64,000 bases of DNA, from assembly GCA_015207155.1 (NCBI GenBank), contig JADEXK010000029.1:1-64000 (forward strand), read 5' to 3'. Of this stretch, positions 1-8,256 are shown in pieces. Position 1 is the first letter of the stretch, and every line of letters begins with the position of its first letter. Both the position numbers and the translations under genes were made by a program. Below the pieces are notes generated by a model. It was not told the origin of the DNA and made no database searches. It saw nothing but the letters and a program-made list of their open reading frames with translations. The DNA is from Nostocales cyanobacterium LEGE 11386 (GTDB taxonomy: Bacteria; Cyanobacteriota; Cyanobacteriia; Cyanobacteriales; Nostocaceae).

Positions 1-1
1 T

Positions 2-85
2 GTCATTGACGGAGTTCAAAATAGAGGAGAAAAGGGAAACTACAGTACGCAACGTGTAAGATTTAACTCTTATTCTTCTGCTTAA
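2..85 (+). CDS. C-terminal tail of an unidentified gene cut by the window edge
   Basis: One frame is open from base 2 to a TAA at 83-85 and gives a 27-residue polar tail rich in Arg, Ser and Asn. The other two forward frames stop early. It could be the end of a gene upstream of the iron transporter, but 27 codons are too few to name a family, and an open stretch of this size can occur by chance. Confidence 0.3.
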   Translation, partial: VIDGVQNRGEKGNYSTQRVRFNSYSSA

Positions 86-194
86 TTGTTTGTTACATAC
101 TTATAAATTTTCTCCACGGCTTACTTAATTTGGGGAATTTAAGTGGCAAAGATGCATCACTGATGATTTCAATTTGTGACATGCCATGATAATT

Positions 195-216
195 CTTATG
201 GAAAACTTATGGAAAA
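195..216 (+). repeat. Perfect 11-bp tandem direct repeat upstream of futA
   Basis: CTTATGGAAAA occurs twice back to back (195-205 and 206-216), ending 44 bp before the first futA start. An 11-bp period places both copies on the same face of the helix, as expected for a regulator site, but no known consensus is matched. The AT-rich stretch just before it (about 185-200) only loosely resembles a Fur box. Confidence 0.4.
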
Positions 217-260
217 AATAGGTTCTTCAATCAATAGTTTTGTGTCTAGTGGAGGAAAGT

Positions 261-1289
261 ATGAAGCGTCGCCAATTTATTTATTTAGTAGGACTAGCAA
301 CTGCTAGTGGTGGACTAGCGATCGCTTGTGATGCTAATCCTAATCAAGCTTCTACAGAGTTAGAAAAAGAGTTAGTTGTTTACTCAGGACGTAACGAGAA
401 ACTGATCGGCGAACTAATTAAACAGTTTGAAGCACAAACTAATGCGAAAGTTCAAGTCCGCTATGGTGATACGGCTGAGTTAGCATCAGCTATTTTGGAA
501 GAAGGGACAAATAGTCCCGCAGATGTATTTTTTGCCCAAGATGCTGGCGCTCTCGGAGCTATTCAAAAAGCCGGGAGAGCAGTAGAATTACCAACATCAT
601 TGCTAAATCAAGTAGATAGTGCTTACCGTTCCCCAGAAGGAAAATGGCTAGGAATTACTGGTAGAGTGCGTACTGTAGATTACAATACAAAATTAGTCCA
701 GCCAGGGGAATTACCATCTTCCATCTTTGATTTTACTGACTCCAAATGGCAAGGAAAAATGGGTTGGGCACCAACAAATGGTTCGTTTCAATCTTTTGTT
801 ACAGCTTTACGAGTTGCCGAGGGAGAAGACAGAGCTAGGCAATGGTTAGAAGGTATTAAAGCTAACAATGCCAAAATTTATCCCAATAATACCTCAATAG
901 TAGAAGCTCTCACCCGCAGTGAAATAGCCGTGGGATTTGTTAATCATTATTATCTAGAACGCATCAAACAAGAAAATCCTCAAGTACCAGTGGAACATCA
1001 TTTTACAGAAGACATTGGTTCCTTGGTAAATGTCGCAGGTATAGCAGTTCTTAATAGTGCTAAAAATCCCAATAATGCTCAAAGGTTTGTTGAATTCATG
1101 CTGAGTGAAAATGCTCAAAACTATTTTGCTAATCAAACTTATGAGTATCCGCTAACTTCGGGAATTGCTCCCAAAGGGAAGTTGAAATCACTCCAAGAAG
1201 TACAAAAACAAACTCAAAAAATTGATTTGAGTAATCTCAATGATTTGGAGGCAACACTCCAACTGATGCAGCAAGTAGAAATTATCTAA
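261..1289 (+). CDS. futA: Ferric iron ABC transporter, substrate-binding protein (FutA-like), Tat-type signal
   Basis: Periplasmic Fe3+-binding component of a Fut-type ABC importer. The start is the ATG at 261, preceded by GGAGG at 251-255; an in-frame TTG at 240 lacks such a site. The N-terminus has a twin-arginine-like MKRRQF motif, a hydrophobic stretch and a possible lipobox (LAIAC), which suggests Tat export and perhaps lipid anchoring. The mature part begins with the VVYSGR motif of the ferric-binding family and keeps the NHYY tyrosine pair near residue 227, which in FutA/FbpA proteins belongs to the iron ligand set. It is followed by a paralogous binding protein and the cognate permease and ATPase on the same strand. 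Length of about 340 residues is usual for the family. Confidence 0.9.
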   Translation: MKRRQFIYLVGLATASGGLAIACDANPNQASTELEKELVVYSGRNEKLIGELIKQFEAQTNAKVQVRYGDTAELASAILEEGTNSPADVFFAQDAGALGAIQKAGRAVELPTSLLNQVDSAYRSPEGKWLGITGRVRTVDYNTKLVQPGELPSSIFDFTDSKWQGKMGWAPTNGSFQSFVTALRVAEGEDRARQWLEGIKANNAKIYPNNTSIVEALTRSEIAVGFVNHYYLERIKQENPQVPVEHHFTEDIGSLVNVAGIAVLNSAKNPNNAQRFVEFMLSENAQNYFANQTYEYPLTSGIAPKGKLKSLQEVQKQTQKIDLSNLNDLEATLQLMQQVEII

Positions 1290-1432
1290 GCTGTTAATAA
1301 CTGCATGAAATCTGGTAAGAAAGGAAAAATCTAAAGTTTCTGAGAAGTTTTCTTGCTTACCAGTACAAGTTAATGGTAATGAATAAAAATAGCACAATTA
1401 TTGCAAAAACTTTCTGTTAAGGAAAATTGGGA

Positions 1433-2452
1433 GTGGGGAAATTGAAAACTTTGCCATTGATGAAAGTTTCAGCTGGAGCTTTAGCTTTTATGCTAAGTTC
1501 GGGAGTTGGGTTAAGCGTAGATGCACAAACAAAAACCCTGACTATCTATTCAGGTAGAGGAGAAAAGCTAATTGAGCCGTTGCTGGAAAAAGCCAAAAAG
1601 GACTTGAGTATGAATATCCAAGTCCGTTATGGCGATACGGCTGAATTAGCGATCGCCTTGATAGAAGAAGGTAAAAATACCCGTGCCGATTTGTTTTTTG
1701 CCCAAGATGCTGGTGCTTTAGGCACATTAGAAAGATTAAAACGAACACAGCAAATTTCCCCTAACCTACTGAATAAGGTTGATCCGCGTTTTCGCTCTCC
1801 CCAAGGTCATTGGCTAGGAATCTCTGGGCGTGCCCGTGTCATTGACTACAACACCAAGCTAGTCAAGAAAAATGAGCTACCAAATTCAATTTGGGACTTA
1901 ACAAAACCTAACTGGCGCGGTAGAGTCGCTTGGGCACCAACTAACGGTTCCTTTCAGTCCTTTGTGACAGCCATGCGCGTACTGGAGGGAGAACCAAGAA
2001 CTCTACAATGGCTGCGAGCCATGAAAGCTAATGGAGTTAAAGATTACCGCAATAATACAGCGATCGTCGAAGCTTTAGGACGTGGAGAAGCTCATGTTGG
2101 TTTGGTAAATAACTATTACTTAGCCAATTTCCAAAAAGATAATCCTAACTTTCCTGTGGCTCATCACTACACCAAACAAGACGCAGGCTCAATGTTTAAC
2201 GTCGCCGGAGTCGCAATTCTCAACTCCACCAAACAAAAAGCTGAAGTAGAAAAATTGATTGACTACCTACTCAAACCGAGTTCACAAACTTATTTTGCCC
2301 AACAAACTAACGAATATCCTCTAGTTTCAGGAGTACCAGCGCCACAGAAACAGTTACCACTGAGCCAGATCAATCCACCTAAGATTAACTTGACAAACTT
2401 GAATGATTTGCCAGGAACCTTAGAATTACTACAGCAGGCAGGAGTTTTGTAG
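1433..2452 (+). CDS. futA: Ferric iron ABC transporter, second substrate-binding protein (FutA-like), Sec signal
   Basis: A paralogue of the preceding gene with the same family motifs (IYSGRGEKLI near the mature N-terminus, RYGDTAELA, NNYYL tyrosine pair). The signal differs: a short basic N-region, a hydrophobic core and a cleavage-like VDA-Q junction indicate Sec export without twin arginine. The start is uncertain. GTG at 1433 lies 6 nt after AAGGAAAA, while a TTG at 1442 and an ATG at 1460 are alternatives and the frame is open back to a TTG at 1427. The stop is 3 nt before the permease start, so these two genes are almost certainly co-transcribed. The pair recalls FutA1/FutA2 of Synechocystis, where two binding proteins have different roles; which copy does what here is unknown. 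Confidence 0.88.
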   Translation: MGKLKTLPLMKVSAGALAFMLSSGVGLSVDAQTKTLTIYSGRGEKLIEPLLEKAKKDLSMNIQVRYGDTAELAIALIEEGKNTRADLFFAQDAGALGTLERLKRTQQISPNLLNKVDPRFRSPQGHWLGISGRARVIDYNTKLVKKNELPNSIWDLTKPNWRGRVAWAPTNGSFQSFVTAMRVLEGEPRTLQWLRAMKANGVKDYRNNTAIVEALGRGEAHVGLVNNYYLANFQKDNPNFPVAHHYTKQDAGSMFNVAGVAILNSTKQKAEVEKLIDYLLKPSSQTYFAQQTNEYPLVSGVPAPQKQLPLSQINPPKINLTNLNDLPGTLELLQQAGVL

Positions 2453-2455
2453 CAA

Positions 2456-4075
2456 TTGAAATCCTCGGTTCGCCCTCCATTATTTCTCATCATAGCGGCG
2501 GCGGTGGTGGCAGTAGCCATTACCCTGCCGTTAGTGTATTTAGTCATCCGTGCAGCAGGTATTGGCGGGGAAGAGTTCTGGGAATTAATTTCTCGTCCCC
2601 GCAACGTCATGATTTTTTTCAATAGTGCAGCTATGGCAGCAACAGTGACGTTATTTTCAACGCTGATTGCTGTACCATTAGCATTTTTAACTGTGCGGAC
2701 AGACTTACCAGGACGAGGTTTTTGGTTAGTAGCGACCACATTACCCTTGGCAGTTCCCAGCTATGTGGGTAGTTTTGCTTTGATTGCGACCTTCGCACCG
2801 AGAGGGAGCTTTTTACAGTTATTGCTGCAACCCTTGGGCATAGAAGAATTGCCTTCTATTTATGGTTTTCCGGGGACAGTTTTAGCAATAACTTTATTTA
2901 CCTATCCTTATCTACTCCTAAGTGTACGTTCTGGCTTGCAAGGTATCGACCCTTCTTTAGAGGAAGCCGCTCGTAGTTTAGGTTATAGCAGTAGAGAAAC
3001 CTTTTTTAAGGTAGTGTTACCCCAGCTAAAACCATCAATGATTGCCGGGGGATTATTGGTAGCCTTGTATGCTTTACGCGACTTTGGTACACCTTCGCTG
3101 ATGCGGTTTGATGCCTTTACCAGGGCAATTTTTCTGCAATACAAAGCTAGTTTTAACCGCAACACAGCCGCCGCCTTATCTTTAATGTTGGTGGCACTAG
3201 TATTGTTGATTTTATGGCTAGAGTATCGAGTGCGATCGCGGGCTGCATATTATAGTCGTGGTTCTGCTTCCCTACGTCCACCCAAAATTGTCAAATTGGG
3301 AATTTGGAAATGGCCTGCTGTGGGCTTTTGCTTACTAATCACTAGTTTCGGTGTAGTGCTACCAGTAGGTATCACCTTATTTTGGCTGATTCGGGGACTT
3401 AACAGTGGCTACGACTTTCCTAATTTGTTACCCAGCGCCTTGAATTCAGTTTCAGCAGCTGGACTAGCAGCTTTAGCGACCACCATCTTTGCCTTGCCAG
3501 TGGCAATTTTATCAGTCAGGTTTCCCACGAGAATCACCGCTATTATTGAACGCTGCTCTTATGTAGGGTTTGGTGTGCCAGGAATTGTTATCGCCTTATC
3601 CTTGGTATTTTTTGGTGCCAACTATCTACCAGCTTTGTACCAAACTCTACCAATGCTGGTGTTTGCATATTTAGTATTATTTTTACCGCAATCAGTAGGA
3701 ACAGTACGCACTTGTCTTTTACAAGTCAATCCCCAACTAGAAGAATCAGCACGCAGTTTAGGGAGAAATGCTTGGCAAACCTTACGAGAAGTCACCCTTC
3801 CTCTAGTCAGACCTGGTGTGTTGAGTGGAGCAGTGTTGGTGTTTCTCACAGCAATTAAAGAATTACCGGCAACGATGCTGTTAGCACCCATAGGCTTTAC
3901 CACCTTAGCAGCGCAAATTTGGCAAGCCACAGAAAATGTAGATTTTGCTGACGCTGCATCTGCCTCATTAGCGATGCTGCTGGTTTCTATGGGTTCAACT
4001 TTATTGGTGCTATCCCAAGAGAACATCAAGAAAGAGCAAGTAATTAGTAAAGCCGATATACAAACCAAATTTTAA
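2456..4075 (+). CDS. futB: Ferric iron ABC transporter permease (FutB-like, two fused permease halves)
   Basis: Integral membrane component that moves Fe3+ across the inner membrane. The 539 residues contain two homologous permease halves, each with an EAA coupling loop: EEAARSLGYSSRE in the first half and EESARSLGRNAWQ in the second. About a dozen hydrophobic segments are visible, starting with one at residues 9-34. The predicted start is a TTG at 2456, with GGAG at 2441-2444 inside the end of the previous gene; no ATG is close. The gene follows the binding protein by 3 bp, whereas about 140 bp containing a heptamer-like CACCTGT repeat separate it from the ATPase gene. Confidence 0.92.
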   Translation: MKSSVRPPLFLIIAAAVVAVAITLPLVYLVIRAAGIGGEEFWELISRPRNVMIFFNSAAMAATVTLFSTLIAVPLAFLTVRTDLPGRGFWLVATTLPLAVPSYVGSFALIATFAPRGSFLQLLLQPLGIEELPSIYGFPGTVLAITLFTYPYLLLSVRSGLQGIDPSLEEAARSLGYSSRETFFKVVLPQLKPSMIAGGLLVALYALRDFGTPSLMRFDAFTRAIFLQYKASFNRNTAAALSLMLVALVLLILWLEYRVRSRAAYYSRGSASLRPPKIVKLGIWKWPAVGFCLLITSFGVVLPVGITLFWLIRGLNSGYDFPNLLPSALNSVSAAGLAALATTIFALPVAILSVRFPTRITAIIERCSYVGFGVPGIVIALSLVFFGANYLPALYQTLPMLVFAYLVLFLPQSVGTVRTCLLQVNPQLEESARSLGRNAWQTLREVTLPLVRPGVLSGAVLVFLTAIKELPATMLLAPIGFTTLAAQIWQATENVDFADAASASLAMLLVSMGSTLLVLSQENIKKEQVISKADIQTKF

Positions 4076-4218
4076 TTTCCTAGCCTCTGGATCTCCTCAA
4101 ATATTTAGCCATTTTTCAACACGAATGAAATCGCTGTATTCCCATACTGTCACCTGTCACCTATCCCCTGTTCCTTTTCTCAACGAATAATTTATTTTGC
4201 ACGACTACTTATTTACCT

Positions 4219-5259
4219 ATGCAACAAGCAATTGTTCACTTACAGAATGTCACCAAGCAGTTTTCAGCACATGCCTCTCCCGCAGTAGATAACGTATCTT
4301 TTACATTGCAACAAGGAGATGTATTGGGATTGCTTGGCCCGTCTGGCTGCGGTAAAACCACCCTGTTGCGGCTGATTGCTGGTTTTGAGCGTCTGCAAGC
4401 CGGAAAAATAGCAATTGGCGAACAGATAGTTGGCGACATATCTACTTATATCCCTGCTGAACAGCGTGACATTGGCATTGTTTTTCAAGATTATGCCCTG
4501 TTTCCCCATCTGACTGTGGCAGAAAATGTCGCTTTTGGGTTGAAACATTTTAGTAAACAGCAAATACAAAAACGTACAGCCGAAGTCATTGATTTAGTAA
4601 GACTCGCAGGCTTAGAAAAACGCTACCCTTACGAACTCTCTGGTGGACAGCAGCAACGAGTGGCCCTGGCTCGTGCTTTAGCACCCCAGCCTCAACTGAT
4701 GCTTTTGGATGAACCTTTGAGCAATCTTGATATTCAAGTGAGATTGCGGTTGCGTGAAGAAGTGCGAGACATTTTGAAAGCGGCGGGGACTTCAGCTATT
4801 TTTGTGACTCACGATCAAGAAGAAGCACTAGCTATTTCGGATATTGTAGGTGTGATGCGGCAAGGACATTTAGAACAAATCGGCACACCAGAAGAAATTT
4901 ACACTCATCCAGTATCACGATTCGTTGCCGAATTTGTCACTCAAGCTAATTTCCTTCCCGCCCGCCGTCAAGGTAATTTATGGGAAACAGAAGTTGGTTG
5001 TTTTGAGGTTCCAGCTAATCACAGCCACGATACTGGCGAAATTATGATTCGCCAGGAAGGCTTAATCATCCAACCTGCTAGTGATTCTCCTGTTGTAATT
5101 CGCAGTCGGCGATTTTTAGGGCGTGAGTACCTATATTGTTTAAAAACTCCCTCTGGGAAGGAACTCCACGCGCGGACAATGACTGATATGGCATTACCTA
5201 TAGGCGCACGGGTGCAGGTATCTATTACAGGTGATGCTGTTAAAGTTTTTCCCCAATAA
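4219..5259 (+). CDS. futC: Ferric iron ABC transporter ATP-binding protein (FutC-like)
   Basis: ATPase that powers the Fut importer. Visible motifs are Walker A GPSGCGKTT near residue 40, the signature LSGGQQQRVALARAL near 140, Walker B LMLLDEP near 160 and the switch histidine in VTHDQEEAL near 195. The C-terminal third (about 240-346) is a regulatory TOBE-like domain as in iron and maltose/spermidine-type importers. The ATG at 4219 begins directly at the family N-terminus. About 140 bp separate it from futB, so either a long operon or its own promoter is possible. Confidence 0.92.
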   Translation: MQQAIVHLQNVTKQFSAHASPAVDNVSFTLQQGDVLGLLGPSGCGKTTLLRLIAGFERLQAGKIAIGEQIVGDISTYIPAEQRDIGIVFQDYALFPHLTVAENVAFGLKHFSKQQIQKRTAEVIDLVRLAGLEKRYPYELSGGQQQRVALARALAPQPQLMLLDEPLSNLDIQVRLRLREEVRDILKAAGTSAIFVTHDQEEALAISDIVGVMRQGHLEQIGTPEEIYTHPVSRFVAEFVTQANFLPARRQGNLWETEVGCFEVPANHSHDTGEIMIRQEGLIIQPASDSPVVIRSRRFLGREYLYCLKTPSGKELHARTMTDMALPIGARVQVSITGDAVKVFPQ

Positions 5260-5384
5260 TTGAGGTGAACGATAATCAAGAAACTCAACAATTTTGTATT
5301 TATTCATCACCTACTCCAAGCCTCAATAGCAGTTAATATTGTATGTATTGTTGTATTACCTTTGTCAGGGAGGCAGACAGTCAA

Positions 5385-5906
5385 ATGACACAGGAATTCA
5401 TCGACCTCAGAAATAGTATTTTACAAGGACGTTATGCAGATGCTTTGGCAATTGTCGATGAATTAGAGGGGATAAGTAAACAAGCAATTCTGCGTAATCT
5501 CCAATCTTATGTCAACATTTTGCTAATTCATTTAATTAAAAACCAAGTAGAACAAAAATTAACAAATTCTTGGGTCGCCTCTATTCGTAATTCCATTCGG
5601 GAAATTAAAAAGCTAAATATTAAAGATAATAAAAATTCCTATTATATAAATCAAGATGAATGGGAAAATTTGATAGAAGAGGAAGTAATTGAAGATGCCA
5701 TAGCTGATGCCAGTGTGGAAGTAATGAATGGGAAGTACAGTCAATTTCAACTTGCTGACATCATAGATAGAACTAGGTTAATTGAGAATGCTTTAAAGTT
5801 TTTAGCCTTAACTTATTCTTATTCAGCTAAAGAATTACCAGCAGTTGTGGCAGAAACTTTAACTCAGTTACCTGGTGGTGAAGATTGGAAAGCAGGAAGA
5901 TGGTAA
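5385..5906 (+). CDS. DUF29 family protein
   Basis: Small helical protein of 173 residues. The sequence pattern FIDLRNSILQGRYADALAIVDEL and the C-terminal region resemble the DUF29 family, which is abundant in cyanobacteria and has no firmly established function. The ATG at 5385 is chosen because AGGGAGG lies at 5367-5373; the frame is open to an earlier TTG at 5343. It has no signal peptide or membrane segment. It stands alone between futC and purH. Confidence 0.7.
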   Translation: MTQEFIDLRNSILQGRYADALAIVDELEGISKQAILRNLQSYVNILLIHLIKNQVEQKLTNSWVASIRNSIREIKKLNIKDNKNSYYINQDEWENLIEEEVIEDAIADASVEVMNGKYSQFQLADIIDRTRLIENALKFLALTYSYSAKELPAVVAETLTQLPGGEDWKAGRW

Positions 5907-6195
5907 GTATAGCAACAGAAAATGGTCGCATAATTATCCTACTATTGATTATTTATCTTAATTTTTCTTGAGTACAAGCTTTTTGGACATGCTCCAGAAT
6001 TTTTCTTTCTGCTTCATCATCTAATTAGGTGTGATGTCCATTAATGATTGCGAATGTCCACCCTCAGAAATTTGCCAATATATGGTTAATGAACCAGACT
6101 TTTATTGAAGAATAATTCTTCATGGTCTTGAAGTGAGCTAAAGCTTATGTAAAAATTGGGGTCTTTCGGCTTCATGACTTTTGAGGAATTGCAAC

Positions 6196-7716
6196 ATGGC
6201 GCGTCTAGCACTGCTGAGTGTATCTAATAAGACTGGTATAATCGATTTAGCTCGGAGCTTAGTCGAAGAATTTGACTTTGATTTAATCAGCAGTGGGGGA
6301 ACAGCCCAAGCTCTCAAAGATGCAGGATTACCAGTTACCAAAGTCGCAGATTACACAGGTTCACCAGAAATTTTAGGTGGTCGAGTCAAAACGCTACATC
6401 CTCGCATTCATGGCGGAATTTTGGCACGAAGAGATATTCCCCAAGATGTCACAGATTTAGAAAATAACCAAATTCGTCCAATTGATTTAGTGGTAGTGAA
6501 TCTTTATCCTTTTGAGGAAACGATCGCTAAACCAGGAGTAACATTATCTGAGGCAGTTGAGCAAATTGATATCGGTGGCCCGGCGATGCTTAGGGCTTCC
6601 TCGAAAAATTTTGCCCATCTCACTGTGTTATGTGACCCGGTACAATATGACGAGTATTTGCAGGAATTACGCCAAAATAACGGCGAAGCGTCCCTTGAGT
6701 TTCGCCAAAAAGCTGCTTTAAAAGGTTTTTTACATACTGCTAGTTACGATCAAGCAATAGCCTCTTACCTCTCTGGTACCCAGCAATACACTCTAAGTGG
6801 GACACAATTACAATCTCTGCGTTACGGTGAAAACCCTCATCAAAGCGCCGCCTGGTATCAAACTGGGACTACCCCAACGGGATGGACAGCCGCTACAAAA
6901 CTGCAAGGTAAAGAACTTAGTTACAATAACCTGGTTGATTTAGAAGCTGCGCGCCGGATTATTGCTGAGTTCAATGATATCCCAGCCGCAACGATTATCA
7001 AACATACCAACCCCTGCGGTACAGCATTGGGAAATACCGTTGTGGAAGCTTACCAAAAAGCTTTTAACGCTGATTCAGTTTCTGCCTTTGGTGGAATTGT
7101 GGCACTTAACCGTCCGATTGATGCTGCTACGGCAAATGAGTTAACTAAGACATTTTTAGAATGCGTGGTTGCACTAGGTTGCGATGCAGAAGCTCAAGAA
7201 ATTCTTGCGAAGAAATCCAACCTGCGAGTTTTGACTTTAGCAGATTTGAGTAGTGGTGCCAAGGATACAGTAAAGGCGATCGCAGGTGGGTTTTTAGTAC
7301 AAGCAGCCGATGATGCTATCGCAGATACTAGTCAATGGCAAGTTGTCACCGAACGCCAACCCACCGCAGATGAATTAGCCGAATTACTCTTTGCTTGGAA
7401 AGTCTGCAAACACGTGAAATCAAATGCCATTGTCGTCACAAGCGATCGCACTACCGTAGGTGTAGGTGCTGGTCAAATGAATCGCGTTGGCTCAGTTAAA
7501 ATTGCTCTAGAACAAGCTGAGGAAAAAGCCAAGGGTGCAATTCTCGCCAGCGATGGGTTCTTCCCTTTCGATGATTCCGTGAAAACAGCCGCAGCAGCAG
7601 GAATTACTGCGATCATCCAACCAGGAGGAAGTTTGCGTGATCAAGATTCCATCAAAGCTGCTAATGAATTAGGTTTAGTCATGGTGTTCACTGGTGTACG
7701 TCACTTTTTACACTAA
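6196..7716 (+). CDS. purH: Bifunctional AICAR transformylase/IMP cyclohydrolase
   Basis: Catalyses the last two steps of IMP synthesis in the cytoplasm. The protein starts MARLALLSVSNKTG, the typical start of the MGS-like IMP cyclohydrolase domain, with GGRVKTLHPRIHGG near residue 60. The transformylase part contains LRYGENPHQ near 213 and the NTNPCG-like HTNPCGTA near 270, and ends with the family's GVRHFLH tail. The 506 residues match a full-length enzyme. The ATG at 6196 is preceded by a GAGGA at 6183; an upstream TTG at 6181 is less likely. It stands alone, and the downstream DNA encodes two small RNAs in the same orientation. Confidence 0.97.
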   Translation: MARLALLSVSNKTGIIDLARSLVEEFDFDLISSGGTAQALKDAGLPVTKVADYTGSPEILGGRVKTLHPRIHGGILARRDIPQDVTDLENNQIRPIDLVVVNLYPFEETIAKPGVTLSEAVEQIDIGGPAMLRASSKNFAHLTVLCDPVQYDEYLQELRQNNGEASLEFRQKAALKGFLHTASYDQAIASYLSGTQQYTLSGTQLQSLRYGENPHQSAAWYQTGTTPTGWTAATKLQGKELSYNNLVDLEAARRIIAEFNDIPAATIIKHTNPCGTALGNTVVEAYQKAFNADSVSAFGGIVALNRPIDAATANELTKTFLECVVALGCDAEAQEILAKKSNLRVLTLADLSSGAKDTVKAIAGGFLVQAADDAIADTSQWQVVTERQPTADELAELLFAWKVCKHVKSNAIVVTSDRTTVGVGAGQMNRVGSVKIALEQAEEKAKGAILASDGFFPFDDSVKTAAAAGITAIIQPGGSLRDQDSIKAANELGLVMVFTGVRHFLH

Positions 7717-7765
7717 TTTTTTGTCAGTGAGGATGGTACACTTAGCAAACTGTCACTCACCATAC

Positions 7766-7793
7766 TTGCTTTTTAACGAAACGATGGTATTGT
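7766..7793 (+). promoter_or_regulatory. Promoter of the first Yfr2-like sRNA
   Basis: TTGCTT (7766-7771), a 16-nt spacer and TATTGT (7788-7793) precede the sRNA by about 7 nt. The corresponding region of the second copy has the same arrangement (TTGCTA, 17 nt, TATTCT), and the flanking text is also similar, which supports both as promoters. Confidence 0.65.
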
Positions 7794-7799
7794 TTAGTT

Positions 7800-7873
7800 G
7801 TGTGTGAGGAGCAAGTTAAAAATAAAAAGCGCTTAGGGTGGAAACACGGCAACACTCCCGAGCGCTTTTTAAT
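7800..7873 (+). ncRNA. Yfr2-like small RNA, copy 1
   Basis: The transcript is predicted to begin near 7800 with a GTGTGAGGAG element (7802-7811), followed by an A-rich linker and a long hairpin. The outer stem pairs AAAAAGCGCT (7824-7833) with AGCGCTTTTT (7861-7870), and the U-run completes a Rho-independent terminator. The loop region contains GGAAACA and CGGCAACA, resembling the GGAAACA loop motif that defines the cyanobacterial Yfr2 family. The second copy 154 bp downstream keeps loop and 5' element but changes stem bases in pairs. The exact 5' end is inferred from promoter spacing. Confidence 0.75.
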
Positions 7874-7918
7874 TGATTGTTAAAAAGTGTCCAGTTACTA
7901 AAGTGTCACCTACTATAC

Positions 7919-7947
7919 TTGCTATTACCTAAGATAGGTGATATTCT
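7919..7947 (+). promoter_or_regulatory. Promoter of the second Yfr2-like sRNA
   Basis: TTGCTA (7919-7924), a 17-nt spacer and TATTCT (7942-7947) lie about 7 nt before the predicted 5' end. It is parallel to the promoter of copy 1. Confidence 0.65.
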
Positions 7948-7953
7948 CAAGTT

Positions 7954-8024
7954 GTGTGAGGAGCAAGTTAAAAGTAAAAAGTGCGTGGGGTGGAAACACG
8001 GCAACACTCCCAGGCACTTTTTAA
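7954..8024 (+). ncRNA. Yfr2-like small RNA, copy 2
   Basis: Second tandem copy. It starts with GTGTGAGGAGCAAG and ends in a terminator hairpin whose stem pairs AAAAAGTGC (7976-7984) with GCACTTTTT (8014-8022). The loop from GGGTGG through GGAAACA and CAACACTCCC is the same as in copy 1. At the C-G pair of the copy-1 stem this copy has U-A, so pairing is conserved by compensatory change. This favours a functional RNA rather than a recent duplication that is decaying. Confidence 0.75.
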
Positions 8025-8094
8025 TGTTTGGGTCTGGATTTAACTCTGCATAAATTTCCACTCCAGCAGTTTAATTGAAGGAAGATTGTCAGAC

Positions 8095-8190
8095 ATCCTT
8101 GACACTCGCCCGACTGCGAAAATTTCGCTATCCTCATTTTCACAAAAAGTCGGGGGATTCTCCAAGACGCGCCTTGTTTTGGAGAATTGG
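8095..8190 (+). mobile_element. Possible relic of an IS200/IS605-type right end
   Basis: The text CTTGACACTC, then CGCCCGACT (8107-8115) pairing with AGTCGGGGG (8148-8156), then GGGGATTCTCC, resembles the structured end that follows tnpB in cyanobacterial IS200/IS605-type elements. A second hairpin (TCTCCAA at 8159-8165 with TTGGAGA at 8179-8185) follows. No tnpA or tnpB frame is adjacent, so if the reading is right this is an orphan end. The resemblance is from memory only. Confidence 0.35.
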
Positions 8191-8256
8191 TATTAGTAAC
8201 TCTACCTTAGGAACATAGATAATTAAAAATCAAAAAAATTACCCCCAACTGAATTA

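Noticed and set aside
185..205. Classical Fur box upstream of futA
   Set aside because: The AT-rich text near ATGATAATTC matches only part of the consensus and is not palindromic.
2290..2739. 149-codon minus-strand frame over futA/futB
   Set aside because: It is a shadow of two well-supported genes on the plus strand. Similar shadows occur over futB, purH, pyrC and others.
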